The notes under the pieces: model-generated | The model's database searches: none | What the model was told of the DNA's origin: nothing | The model's input: only the letters and a program-made list of their open reading frames with translations | Origin: Streptococcus plurextorum DSM 22810 | GTDB taxonomy: Bacteria; Bacillota; Bacilli; Lactobacillales; Streptococcaceae | Length of the DNA stretch: 64,000 nt | Reading direction: 5' to 3' | NCBI RefSeq assembly: GCF_000423745.1 | Contig: NZ_AUIO01000001.1 | Span: 186,001 to 250,000 of the forward strand | Made by a program: the position numbers and the translations under genes | In this document: piece after piece, positions 54,222 to 63,137 of the stretch | Numbering within the stretch: position 1 is the first letter of the stretch | Layout: every line of letters begins with the position of its first letter

Positions 54222-55853
54222 TTACATATAGGTAAATACCTTTAATTTTAACAAGGTATACTGATTAAACACTAAGCGACTTGCTTCGTCTCCATTCAGA
54301 CGACGCCGTGTCTGCCAGTGACCATCACAAAAGTCCCCTTCTTCAAGAGAGATAATATCGTAATGAGGTTTGCGAGGATTTGTCGAAAATGGATGAATCA
54401 TGCAACCATTAGCAATGATATAATAAACATTATCAGACTCTTTTAAGATAAGACATACCCCGTCTTGACGAGTTACTAGCGGCATATTCATCAGTATTTT
54501 GAAACCAAAATCATCAAATAAGATGGTATCATTTTCGGATATCATTGCTGACTTCGTCGCGTCAAAAGGAGTTGATGCAGCCATATCAACTTTTTCAGAA
54601 ATCACAGCTTGCAAATGTTTCGTATTATATGTTGACGTGAGTAAAGGCATCATGCTATTTAAGGTCTTTGAGCACCATTGATATTCTTCAACATCTTGAG
54701 GATGCTGAAGCAAGGGATCTGATGTATCAACCCCAAAGAGATAGGCTGAGATATCATCAAAAGGCTGTCCCATATCTTCAAAGCCAAAAGGTGCATAACC
54801 AGCAGCGTGGTAGTGCCCAATTGTATAGATTAATCGAGGTGCCGCATGAGAGTGAGTAGCTGTCTCTGGGATAAAAAGAGGATTGTCAATCTTTGTGTAG
54901 GCATCACATACATCCGTAAAATTCGGAACATAAATATCTGGAGCAAAGACATCAATAGAAGGCGCAACATACTTCCAAACCTCCATAACCTTAGCCACTG
55001 GTCCACCAGATGGATAGATTCCTGCAACCTGACCTTTATCCAACCAACAATTAACTAGCATGGGCAAATCGTAAACTTTCTTACCTGCACTGGCAACTGC
55101 CTCCACAAATCGAGCAATATGATAGGCTGAAAATATCTCTCCAGCAAATTGACCAAAAACATCTTCCCAAGTTCCAGAGGCTTGTCCTTGTTCAACAGCC
55201 TCCTTAACGTCCTTGTCCATGGTTTCTGTGTGACTTTTCATGTAATGAAGAAAATCTTTAGGAACCTGACTATTATAGAGCGCATCCGCAAGGTCTGAGT
55301 GTTCTCGATCACTGCCTTGCAATCCCACTTCATTTTCTACTTGAATACCAATAACGGTTTGTTCTTCACTGTCAAACTCTTTTAAGTGCGCCATAAATGC
55401 TGAAAATGCTCTAGCATCTGCTACCTTTGTCTCCTCTCCCAAATAGGACAAGGTGGTGTAAGGCATGCCATAAAAATCCTTTAGAGTTATTTTATTTTCC
55501 CCTTTTTTAACCTGAGCTCTTGGAAAACGCTTTAAATCCGTTTTTACCCATTCTGGAGCGTAGGTAGATTGAGCATTTTTCCAAGTTCCAAACCATAATA
55601 GTATTAAATGGAGCTCTTTTTGACGCGCCTTATGAATCAGTGCGTCTACCAAATCAAAATGGAATACCCCTTCACTAGGCTCTATCAATTCCCAGTAAAC
55701 CGGAGCTAAAACAGTATTAAGCCCTAGATTCTTAGCTTTTCGAAGCGCTTCCTCAAAATAAGAAAGACTGGATGCAGTTGAATTATGTACTTCTCCTCCA
55801 ATTACGATAAAAGGCTGATTATCAACTGTAAAAACTGTGCGTTTACTTGTCAT
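54222..55853 (-). CDS. Beta-galactosidase-like glycoside hydrolase (GH35-like with DUF5597)
   Basis: A 543-residue enzyme with a clan GH-A TIM barrel: IQVENEVG (acid/base E175) and PLFIPETATHSHA (nucleophile E329). The C-terminal part (from about 420) is the DUF5597 beta domain, which marks a GH35-like subgroup that includes beta-galactosidases and exo-glycosidases from pectin and arabinogalactan loci. Start at 55853 because GTGAGG lies 7 bp upstream; an in-frame ATG at 55928 lies within the upstream gene. No signal peptide. It lies 7 bp after the GH2 gene. Confidence 0.87.
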   Translation of the reverse strand: MTSKRTVFTVDNQPFIVIGGEVHNSTASSLSYFEEALRKAKNLGLNTVLAPVYWELIEPSEGVFHFDLVDALIHKARQKELHLILLWFGTWKNAQSTYAPEWVKTDLKRFPRAQVKKGENKITLKDFYGMPYTTLSYLGEETKVADARAFSAFMAHLKEFDSEEQTVIGIQVENEVGLQGSDREHSDLADALYNSQVPKDFLHYMKSHTETMDKDVKEAVEQGQASGTWEDVFGQFAGEIFSAYHIARFVEAVASAGKKVYDLPMLVNCWLDKGQVAGIYPSGGPVAKVMEVWKYVAPSIDVFAPDIYVPNFTDVCDAYTKIDNPLFIPETATHSHAAPRLIYTIGHYHAAGYAPFGFEDMGQPFDDISAYLFGVDTSDPLLQHPQDVEEYQWCSKTLNSMMPLLTSTYNTKHLQAVISEKVDMAASTPFDATKSAMISENDTILFDDFGFKILMNMPLVTRQDGVCLILKESDNVYYIIANGCMIHPFSTNPRKPHYDIISLEEGDFCDGHWQTRRRLNGDEASRLVFNQYTLLKLKVFTYM

Positions 55854-55860
55854 TTGAACC

Positions 55861-58050
55861 TCACTTTTTGATTCCTTGAAGAATGCGATTGAGCTGTCTG
55901 ATCTGCTCCTCGGTAACATTATCGGCATGTTTCAGTAGACTAATTAGCGTCTGACGTCCTAGCATTCGTTTCAAAGCTGGATTATCTTTAACACTTTCTG
56001 CGACATCTCCGCGGCTAGATGCTCCTTGACTCATCATTTGTTCAACAATCCGTCCAGCTTCTGGATGGGACTGCAACTCCCCTAGCGTATCTTGAATAGA
56101 AAAACTTGTTTCGTCAATTTCCCCGTCAAACCAATTGGTAACAGTCCTCATTTGTTTGTTAAAAACGTAATCTAGGTTGGGTTCAGCTACCCGTCTAATC
56201 ACGATACTACTAGTGAATTGATTCGCACGCGCCTCCAGTGTATGTTCTGCCTCTATGGGAACTTGAAAAGTAAACACACGATCACTGGTCTGTTGCCCTA
56301 ACAGCAGACCATCTTTATATAATGCTACTGATCCTAGATTAGAATAAATTTTTATGGTTGTGACTTCCTCTGTCCTATCAACATATCTACTGCCACAAAT
56401 ATGCAATACTGGCTCCTTGCTCCAGGCAGATTTATACAGATAAAAAGCATCTTTTTTTACCCGACGGTCAAAGGTCACTAGGCCTTTTTGATTTAACCCA
56501 TGTGCTCCTCCTTCGTCACGTCCATCTGCGGCAAAATCAAACATATTCCAAACATAGGTAGACCAAAGCCAAGGACGTTTTTCAATCATGTTCAGCATGT
56601 GCTCATGATAAAGGGATTGATAACTTTCAGTATAGTCTCCCCGCTCAGGAGAATTGCTTTGAAAAGCAATATTGGCATCTGCACCATATTCAGAAAAACC
56701 AATAACACGATCTGGATAAGTCGTATGAAAATGATCAAAGAATTGGTCGGTTTCCTCTAATTCTCCCAGATACCAACCGAAATAAAGGTTGTAACTATTA
56801 ATATCTGGAATGGTTAGTATCGGACTATCTGTTTCCAACATAAAAACGTTTGCCATCGTCGTCGGTCTCGTCTGATCTAATGTATGACATAATTCATTTA
56901 ACAAACGATGGTTTTCTAGTAAATCTTCATTGACGATACTGGCTGCTGTAATTTCATTAGAGAGTCCCCAACAAATAATCGACGCATGATTATAATTTTG
57001 CACAATTAATTCTTCCATTTGAGATAGAGTATTGGCTCTTCCCTCCGTCATATGCATCGTAATATAAGGAATCTCTGCCCAAACACATATTCCTTTTTCA
57101 TCACATAAATCATAGAATTCTTGAGCATGTTGGTAATGTGCTAGCCTGATCGTATTCGCTCCCATTTCTAAAATCAAATCCATATCTAAACGATGCTGTT
57201 CTTCAGAAATAGCATTTCCCATAGCTTTGAAGTCTTGATGCCGAGACACTCCACGCAGTGGATATGAGCGTCCGTTCAGCATAAAACCATTTTGCGGATC
57301 CATTTCAAATTGACGACATCCAAATCTCGCTGTCTGCCTTTCACCATTTTCAAGGACTGCTTCTGCAAGATAGAGGTAGGGATCTGCTATGCCGTCCCAT
57401 AGTCTAGCGTCTGTCAATGTCATCACAGTACTCGCTTTTCCCTTCTCAACAGGAACAATTACGGATTGATCTCCAATTTTAAAGGTTACTTGATCAGCAT
57501 GCTTTATCCAAGATTCTAATGTGACTTCTACCGTCTTATCCTCTAAATCAATAACGACAGGGGTTACTTTTAAAGCCGGTGCACCACAATAATCAAGATT
57601 AAAATGACACTCAGGAACCACTAACAAGTGAACCTGTCGATAGATACCTCCGTAAAACGTAAAATCTGCTTTTTGAGGATAAACAGCATTCTCCTCATTA
57701 CTAACCTTTACAATAATTTCTGTTTGATCTGATAACTCCTCTGTAATGGCTACTCGAAAAGTAGAGTAGCCACCTTCATGCTTAGCTAGATACTTTCCAT
57801 TGACATAAATCTCAGCTACCATAGCAACACCCAAAAATTCTAGATAAACTTGACCATTACTTGGCACATCAATCGTATCCACTACATGGCGATACCAGCC
57901 TTTCCCGCGAAAGTAATCATTACCACCATCTTGTCCATCAACAGCATTCCATGTATGAGGTAGCGTTACTATTTCTGAATCTAACCAATTTTCTGGAAGA
58001 CAGTCTCCTCCTTTAATAAATTCCCATCTTGTTAATGATTCACGTTCCAT
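55861..58050 (-). CDS. Glycoside hydrolase GH2 (beta-galactosidase-like)
   Basis: A 729-residue intracellular glycosidase. Jelly-roll domain 1-150 (PHTWNAVDGQ, YFRGKGWYRH), immunoglobulin-like domain, then the TIM barrel with WGLSNEI (acid/base E366) and GFSEYGADA (nucleophile E454). The family also contains beta-glucuronidases and beta-mannosidases, so the galactoside preference is inferred. From about 625 there is an added helical tail (REGDxAES-type, ending EEQIRQLNRILQGIKK), not usual for GH2. An in-frame GTG at 58059 is possible, but the ATG at 58050 is the better start. Confidence 0.88.
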   Translation of the reverse strand: MERESLTRWEFIKGGDCLPENWLDSEIVTLPHTWNAVDGQDGGNDYFRGKGWYRHVVDTIDVPSNGQVYLEFLGVAMVAEIYVNGKYLAKHEGGYSTFRVAITEELSDQTEIIVKVSNEENAVYPQKADFTFYGGIYRQVHLLVVPECHFNLDYCGAPALKVTPVVIDLEDKTVEVTLESWIKHADQVTFKIGDQSVIVPVEKGKASTVMTLTDARLWDGIADPYLYLAEAVLENGERQTARFGCRQFEMDPQNGFMLNGRSYPLRGVSRHQDFKAMGNAISEEQHRLDMDLILEMGANTIRLAHYQHAQEFYDLCDEKGICVWAEIPYITMHMTEGRANTLSQMEELIVQNYNHASIICWGLSNEITAASIVNEDLLENHRLLNELCHTLDQTRPTTMANVFMLETDSPILTIPDINSYNLYFGWYLGELEETDQFFDHFHTTYPDRVIGFSEYGADANIAFQSNSPERGDYTESYQSLYHEHMLNMIEKRPWLWSTYVWNMFDFAADGRDEGGAHGLNQKGLVTFDRRVKKDAFYLYKSAWSKEPVLHICGSRYVDRTEEVTTIKIYSNLGSVALYKDGLLLGQQTSDRVFTFQVPIEAEHTLEARANQFTSSIVIRRVAEPNLDYVFNKQMRTVTNWFDGEIDETSFSIQDTLGELQSHPEAGRIVEQMMSQGASSRGDVAESVKDNPALKRMLGRQTLISLLKHADNVTEEQIRQLNRILQGIKK

Positions 58051-58115
58051 TTTTCCCACAATCCTTTCTCATTTGTAATCATATAATTTCTTAATGATTA
58101 GAAAATAAAACCACG

Positions 58116-59639
58116 TTACTCTTCGCCTGACAACGACGAGTTATCTCCTCGTGTCAACTCCGTTTTAAAAAATTCTGATTGAACGGTTGCTTTCTTTTCT
58201 GAGATACGTTTTTGTACCTGAACCATCTCTTCCTTAGTTAAATGGCAATGTCTCATTGCAACAAGGGTGATTATCCAACCTAAAATTGGCATACCATATG
58301 TAATGACCATGGTCACAACAAAAATACCTACAGTTACCTTATCTCCTGGCTGAGGAACAGTATCAACATAACCAATAGTGGCAATTGCTATCGTAGCAAT
58401 TAAAACACCAAATGCAGAGATTAATTTGTCAATCAAACTATATGTCCCAGAAACAACAGCTGGAATGTATTTTCCACTACGGTCCAATTCATAATCTATT
58501 GTATCAGCCATAAATGAACCGTTCGCAATTGAAACAACCATCATAGTGCCTACTGACAATATTCGTAAGATGACATAGATAATGGTCTCAATTCCAAAAC
58601 CTGCTATTCTTTGTGGATCAATAACCATAAAATAAACAACTGATATGACCGCAACAACAATACTAGCAATTGTCCAGTCAACAATAGCTCTTCGTGAACC
58701 CTTCTTACCTACATATCTGGCACCAAAAACGGCAAACAAAATAGAAGGTATCATAACAATCAAATTGAGTTTGCTAGCAAGAGCCATATCTCCGATGATA
58801 ATGCCAGATAATAAGGTAGCTACAACAGCTTGAGAGGCTGTATTTTGGGCAAGTTTATCTGAAGCGGCTGCTACGATATAAGATTGGAGCGGTTTATTGT
58901 GCTTAAGAACATCCAACATGTCTTTAACTCTTAATGGCTCTTGTGTCAGATTAGTCCCTCTAAAATTTTCTGGTTTATCAATAGAGCTTATTCCGATACA
59001 ACAGAGGACATTGCCAATCAGCGCCATTCCCAATGTCAAAGACATGGCCAGTGATAAATAACGTTCATTAAATTGACCACCAGCTATTTTCAAGATCACA
59101 CTATAAAAGACAATAGCCACCAAGACAGGGGTCACATAATTGAATACCGTAGTCCACACACCAACCATTGGACGTTGCTTGGGATCATTTGTCAAGAGAG
59201 CTGGAATCGTCTGAATGGTCATATTTATAATCGTATAACCTATGACATACATTAGATAGAATAAAATAAACCCAACTGAGCCGACTCCTTTTCCAATCAT
59301 CCCGTCAAAAATAAGCCAAATCGCAACAGCTTCTACGAAGAAGCCACCCATGATTAAAATCCTTAATTTACCAAACCGTGTATTGATGCGATCATAAAGA
59401 AAGGCTAACATCGGATCTGTAATCGCATCAAAAATACGAGTCCCTGTCAAAATAGTACCTATTGCAACTGTAGAGATACCAAAACCTATACTTGCTGCAT
59501 AACTTGCTTGATTCATCAACATAAAAATTGCTGAACCGCCTAAACCGTTAAGAGCATATAATATGATTTGCCAAAGTTTTGCACGCCGATATTCCACACC
59601 GTCGACACTACTTTGTGATAACTTCTTCGTCTGTAGCAT
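58116..59639 (-). CDS. GPH-family sugar:cation symporter (MFS)
   Basis: A 507-residue transporter of the glycoside-pentoside-hexuronide:cation (GPH/MelB) family with 12 predicted helices. WQIILYALNGLGGSAIFML at the start and the AITDPMLAFLYDRINTRFGKLR loop (GPH signature) are typical; a soluble 35-residue tail follows the last helix. It should import the oligosaccharides or glycosides digested by the four glycosidases of the island. First gene of the GPH-GH2-GH35-GH78-isomerase operon, divergent from the AraC gene. Confidence 0.9.
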   Translation of the reverse strand: MLQTKKLSQSSVDGVEYRRAKLWQIILYALNGLGGSAIFMLMNQASYAASIGFGISTVAIGTILTGTRIFDAITDPMLAFLYDRINTRFGKLRILIMGGFFVEAVAIWLIFDGMIGKGVGSVGFILFYLMYVIGYTIINMTIQTIPALLTNDPKQRPMVGVWTTVFNYVTPVLVAIVFYSVILKIAGGQFNERYLSLAMSLTLGMALIGNVLCCIGISSIDKPENFRGTNLTQEPLRVKDMLDVLKHNKPLQSYIVAAASDKLAQNTASQAVVATLLSGIIIGDMALASKLNLIVMIPSILFAVFGARYVGKKGSRRAIVDWTIASIVVAVISVVYFMVIDPQRIAGFGIETIIYVILRILSVGTMMVVSIANGSFMADTIDYELDRSGKYIPAVVSGTYSLIDKLISAFGVLIATIAIATIGYVDTVPQPGDKVTVGIFVVTMVITYGMPILGWIITLVAMRHCHLTKEEMVQVQKRISEKKATVQSEFFKTELTRGDNSSLSGEE

Positions 59640-59695
59640 AAAGTTCTCCTTTTATATAAATAGATTAATATAATTTCAAATATAGTTTACCAATT

Positions 59696-59709
59696 TGGAA
59701 GCGGTTACG
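59696..59709. promoter_or_regulatory. cre-like site in the glycan operon promoter region
   Basis: TGGAAGCGGTTACG (minus strand CGTAACCGCTTCCA) fits the cre consensus in 13 of 14 positions. It lies just upstream of the likely minus-strand promoter of the GPH operon, which suggests CcpA control. Confidence 0.5.
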
Positions 59710-59751
59710 ATAGTTTTGTCTCGCCATTTTTAGTATTATTTTGATTTTTAA

Positions 59752-59780
59752 TTGTTATTATGTCATTTTTACGCTATAAT
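59752..59780 (+). promoter_or_regulatory. Promoter of the glycan-island AraC regulator
   Basis: TTGTTA, 17-bp spacer, TATAAT (59775-59780). Confidence 0.65.
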
Positions 59781-59803
59781 ATTTATATATTAAGGTGACT
59801 GTT

Positions 59804-61015
59804 ATGGATTTACATTTAATACAACGTTTGCTCTACAACTTGCTAAAGGTCTCAGTTATTGTATACCGTAATCCCCAAGACTTAGAGGATTTTCATAATC
59901 TATTTTCCTTTCACAGAGAAGTCAATTTGGTAGAATCTCCTGACTTAATGCGAGAGTTTTTATCTACCCTCAAAGAGGGGATTATTTATGAATATAGTGA
60001 TAATCTTGGGATTACGGTCAATTTCATATTAATTGACCATACACCAATCCTTATTGGGCCTTATATTAAATCAAATCCAGCAGAAGAACAATTATATCCC
60101 CTTCTCCTGCAGAATAAGATCCCCATCAATCATCTCCAGAGTCTCAGACATTATCTATCTAATCTTACAATCATCTCCAGCTATTTGGTCAGCGAAACCA
60201 TTAATAATGTTCTCCAAAGCTTTAATCCACTTTATAGCGAATACCATCTCCATCGTCTAAAGTCAACAGATGAGCAAGTGGACCATTTGTTTTGGAAGCA
60301 TTCTTCTGTAACGAATTATGATGATATTTATCAACGGTATGAGATAGAGAATCGGTTTATGGATATGATTACAACTGGTAACGTCGCTGCAGTACAAGCT
60401 GCATTTGCGGATATCGTCAACTTTAATTCAAATCTACCTAGTAAAGACTGGAGAAACGTTAACACTGCCCTGTATACTACCTTAAACGGTATTGTCATCT
60501 TGCGTATTTTAGCTCGAAAAGCGGCAGAGAAAAGCGGCTTATCTGTGATTATTATCGACGATATTACTCAACGTAACGCCCAAAAACTTAAGTTGACCGC
60601 CTCCAATATCCAGATAGCCACTCGAGAAAATATCAATATGATCATTGAATTGACACAGGCTGTCCATGACTACTTAACCCATACCAAAAACTACTCTCCC
60701 CTAACGACTCGAGCCATCGATTACTTATTCGTACACTATGCTGAGGACTGTAGCCTTGCAACTTTAGCAAAACATTTTTCCGTCTCGCCTAGCCATCTTT
60801 CTCGTCAATTCAAAAAAGAAACCGGAGAAAACCTCTCCAATTATGTGGCAAAATTTCGATGTGAACACGCGGAACGATTACTACGTACAACAAACCTTCC
60901 TATAGCATCAATTGGAGAACTCGTTGGATATTTAGACAATAACTATTTTGTAAAAGTCTTTAAAAAATATTATTCCCAAACACCAAGTAGCTATCGCAGC
61001 ACCATCAATTCCTAG
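59804..61015 (+). CDS. AraC family transcriptional regulator of the glycan island
   Basis: A 403-residue regulator. The N-terminal 300 residues have no obvious cupin; they form an unassigned helical/mixed sensor domain. The last 100 residues are the AraC DNA-binding domain: CSLATLAKHFSVSPSHLSRQFKKETGENL and the second helix-turn-helix IASIGELVGYLDNNYFVKVFKKYYSQTPSSYR. I chose the ATG at 59804 after AAGGTG; a GTG at 59795 overlaps that RBS. It is divergent from the GPH operon and convergent with GH43, so it is the likely local activator. Confidence 0.87.
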   Translation: MDLHLIQRLLYNLLKVSVIVYRNPQDLEDFHNLFSFHREVNLVESPDLMREFLSTLKEGIIYEYSDNLGITVNFILIDHTPILIGPYIKSNPAEEQLYPLLLQNKIPINHLQSLRHYLSNLTIISSYLVSETINNVLQSFNPLYSEYHLHRLKSTDEQVDHLFWKHSSVTNYDDIYQRYEIENRFMDMITTGNVAAVQAAFADIVNFNSNLPSKDWRNVNTALYTTLNGIVILRILARKAAEKSGLSVIIIDDITQRNAQKLKLTASNIQIATRENINMIIELTQAVHDYLTHTKNYSPLTTRAIDYLFVHYAEDCSLATLAKHFSVSPSHLSRQFKKETGENLSNYVAKFRCEHAERLLRTTNLPIASIGELVGYLDNNYFVKVFKKYYSQTPSSYRSTINS

Positions 61016-61022
61016 AGACCAT

Positions 61023-61070
61023 AAAAGGCATAGAACCATGATTTTAACACCATTGGTTCTATGCCTTTTC
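61023..61070. terminator. Bidirectional terminator between AraC and GH43 genes
   Basis: aaaaggcatagaacca and tggttctatgcctttt form a 16-bp perfect stem with A- and T-runs. Confidence 0.9.
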
Positions 61071-61126
61071 TTGTATGTTAGTTCCTATCTATTAGACGAA
61101 CGCTTACTCTGTCTGCTCACCTCCAT

Positions 61127-62980
61127 TCACTTCTTCCGTACACATAAGATATTCCCTTCTGTAACTCCCGATTCGTTAAAGGTATCAATCCTTAAATAAA
61201 CGGGTTGATCTTTAACTAAGGCGCCTATATTAACTTCTGTTTTACCCATTACTAGATGCGAATGATAAAGTTTATCTGGAGAAAATCCCCAAAGAACTGT
61301 ACTACCTATGGCATCATTGGCATTCCATCTGACTGTCATATCAAGTGGGCTAATTTCATTCACCTCTATACTATCTGCCATTTGCGGCACCTGCCCATTT
61401 CCAATACCAAATACTCGAATCCCTGAGAGACATGGCGCTTGATTATAAGGCACCGCTAAAATTGTTAAGCGTAAATAACGTATTTTTATGCCTTCTTCAA
61501 TCAGTATCGCATCGTGTGGCAAGTCTGTCTCAACATGACGTTTATCAGCTAACATAACATAACGTTCCCCATCAGCTGACCCTTCTAGAAACCACCTAGT
61601 TACCATCCTAGAGGTATCAATCACTCGTTCGTTATGGTCTGTTTTATAAATTGGTAAATCTTTTTCTGGAGTGACAGAAAGCTTACTATCAGCAAAGTTT
61701 ACTTGAATCATCCGTACATCGTAAAGTTGGCCTAAATCTAGCTCTACCAATGGAGTTTTATCATTAGTGTCAGCTTGCCACCAATCTTTTGATGACTCGT
61801 TGGTAATCGCATGGCTATTGGAACCTGATGATACGTTGACAGGTTTCTGATAAGATAAGAGCATCCAATCAGGTTTTGAAAATGCTGGTGTTGCAAGGTT
61901 AATCGGCCAATCTCCAAAACGTTGATCACAAAACAGTTCGCCATCACTGTCAAAGCCTGCCTTCCAAATACCTAGACGACGCTCAAATTTTCCATTTACA
62001 CTAATAGCAGCTGTTGCTGTGTGATAGTAATTACCTTCCCCATCATCAAAGGTTGACCCATGTCCTGCGCCATTTATAAAGCCACCAGGTTTATAAGAAT
62101 AAGGATTATTCTGTGCTAGTGTGAAAGGACCAAGTGGATTTTCTGACACATAAACACCATCTGCATAAACATTGTATTGCGTTCCAGGGGCTGCATATTG
62201 GAGGTAATATTTTCCCTCGTATTTTGTCATCCAAGCCCCTTCAATAAAAGGACGGTCATTAATATACTTGGAAATAGCCATTTTTGCCAATTCTAAAGGA
62301 GATACTCCTGATTTTGAATCATCAGTGAAATTAAATATGGCGAGACGTTCTTCTTCAGGTGTTACTAATAGACCTTGCGCCAAGCGTTCTACCTGTTCAG
62401 CAATCTCCTCTGGAGATTGTGGAGCAATATGATCATCACCAAGCCTTTCAAAACCAATGCTTTCCTTATCTGAATCAAACATGACTTGAGGTTTACCAAT
62501 AGGAGATAAGGTGTCTTTATCAAGTTCAACCCCGTAGATAGGTTCATTATTACTACATCCCCAATAAAAGTAAATACGATTATCATCGTCAACAAAAAGA
62601 TTTGGATCCCAGAATGGGAACGTGCCTTCAATTTCTTCGAAAGCATCTGTTATTGGATTTTTAGATCTATAAAAGGAGCAATTCGATTCTCGTCGCGAGG
62701 CTGAAAAATAAATATAACCGTCAATCACTCGAACATCTGGAGCATAATCTCCAATTGGAATAGGTCCTTTGTAGTCGTGAAAATCCCAATTTATTAAATC
62801 CTTACTCGTAAAAAATCCAGCTGTCATAGATGCAAAAAGGTAATAATGACCTTTAAAAAAAATAATCGATGGATCCGCTGCTTCTCGGTAAATGCTATAT
62901 TCTGTCTCTCCTTGATAAAACTCTTTCACAAATTGGTATTTATAAGGGATACTGATTGGATTCATTAAATATCTGGCCAT
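61127..62980 (-). CDS. Glycoside hydrolase GH43 with discoidin and fibronectin type III domains
   Basis: A 617-residue enzyme. Residues about 25-340 are a GH43 beta-propeller: AADPSIIFFKG (base D36), FPFWDPNLFVDDD (pKa-modulating D125) and PFIEGAWMTKYEG (acid E247). Residues about 400-520 look like a F5/8-type C (discoidin) carbohydrate-binding domain, and the end (about 525-617, IEVNEISPLDMTVRWNANDA) like fibronectin type III. GH43 enzymes act on arabinose, xylose or galactose linkages. No signal peptide is seen, odd for a multidomain binding protein. It has its own promoter and a strong RBS (AAAGGAGC). Confidence 0.87.
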   Translation of the reverse strand: MARYLMNPISIPYKYQFVKEFYQGETEYSIYREAADPSIIFFKGHYYLFASMTAGFFTSKDLINWDFHDYKGPIPIGDYAPDVRVIDGYIYFSASRRESNCSFYRSKNPITDAFEEIEGTFPFWDPNLFVDDDNRIYFYWGCSNNEPIYGVELDKDTLSPIGKPQVMFDSDKESIGFERLGDDHIAPQSPEEIAEQVERLAQGLLVTPEEERLAIFNFTDDSKSGVSPLELAKMAISKYINDRPFIEGAWMTKYEGKYYLQYAAPGTQYNVYADGVYVSENPLGPFTLAQNNPYSYKPGGFINGAGHGSTFDDGEGNYYHTATAAISVNGKFERRLGIWKAGFDSDGELFCDQRFGDWPINLATPAFSKPDWMLLSYQKPVNVSSGSNSHAITNESSKDWWQADTNDKTPLVELDLGQLYDVRMIQVNFADSKLSVTPEKDLPIYKTDHNERVIDTSRMVTRWFLEGSADGERYVMLADKRHVETDLPHDAILIEEGIKIRYLRLTILAVPYNQAPCLSGIRVFGIGNGQVPQMADSIEVNEISPLDMTVRWNANDAIGSTVLWGFSPDKLYHSHLVMGKTEVNIGALVKDQPVYLRIDTFNESGVTEGNILCVRKK

Positions 62981-62999
62981 ATTTCTGCTCCTTTAAAAT

Positions 63000-63043
63000 A
63001 ATTTACTACAAGTAAATTATATATATTAACGATATAAAAACAA
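63000..63043 (-). promoter_or_regulatory. Promoter of the GH43 gene with inverted repeat
   Basis: Minus strand: TTGTTT, 16 bp, TATAAT. aatttac (63000-63006) and gtaaatt (63012-63018) form an inverted repeat just downstream of the -10. Confidence 0.5.
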
Positions 63044-63107
63044 GGATATATTTGATAATTATAGTTCTATTTTGTCCTTTATTCCCATAATATAATCATT
63101 TATCACA

Positions 63108-63135
63108 AAAAGGAGTATCTGATAATACTCCTTTC
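63108..63135 (-). terminator. Terminator of the right-edge gene
   Basis: aaaggagtat and atactccttt form a 10-bp stem with a six-base loop; T-run on the minus strand. Confidence 0.75.
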
Positions 63136-63137
63136 TC

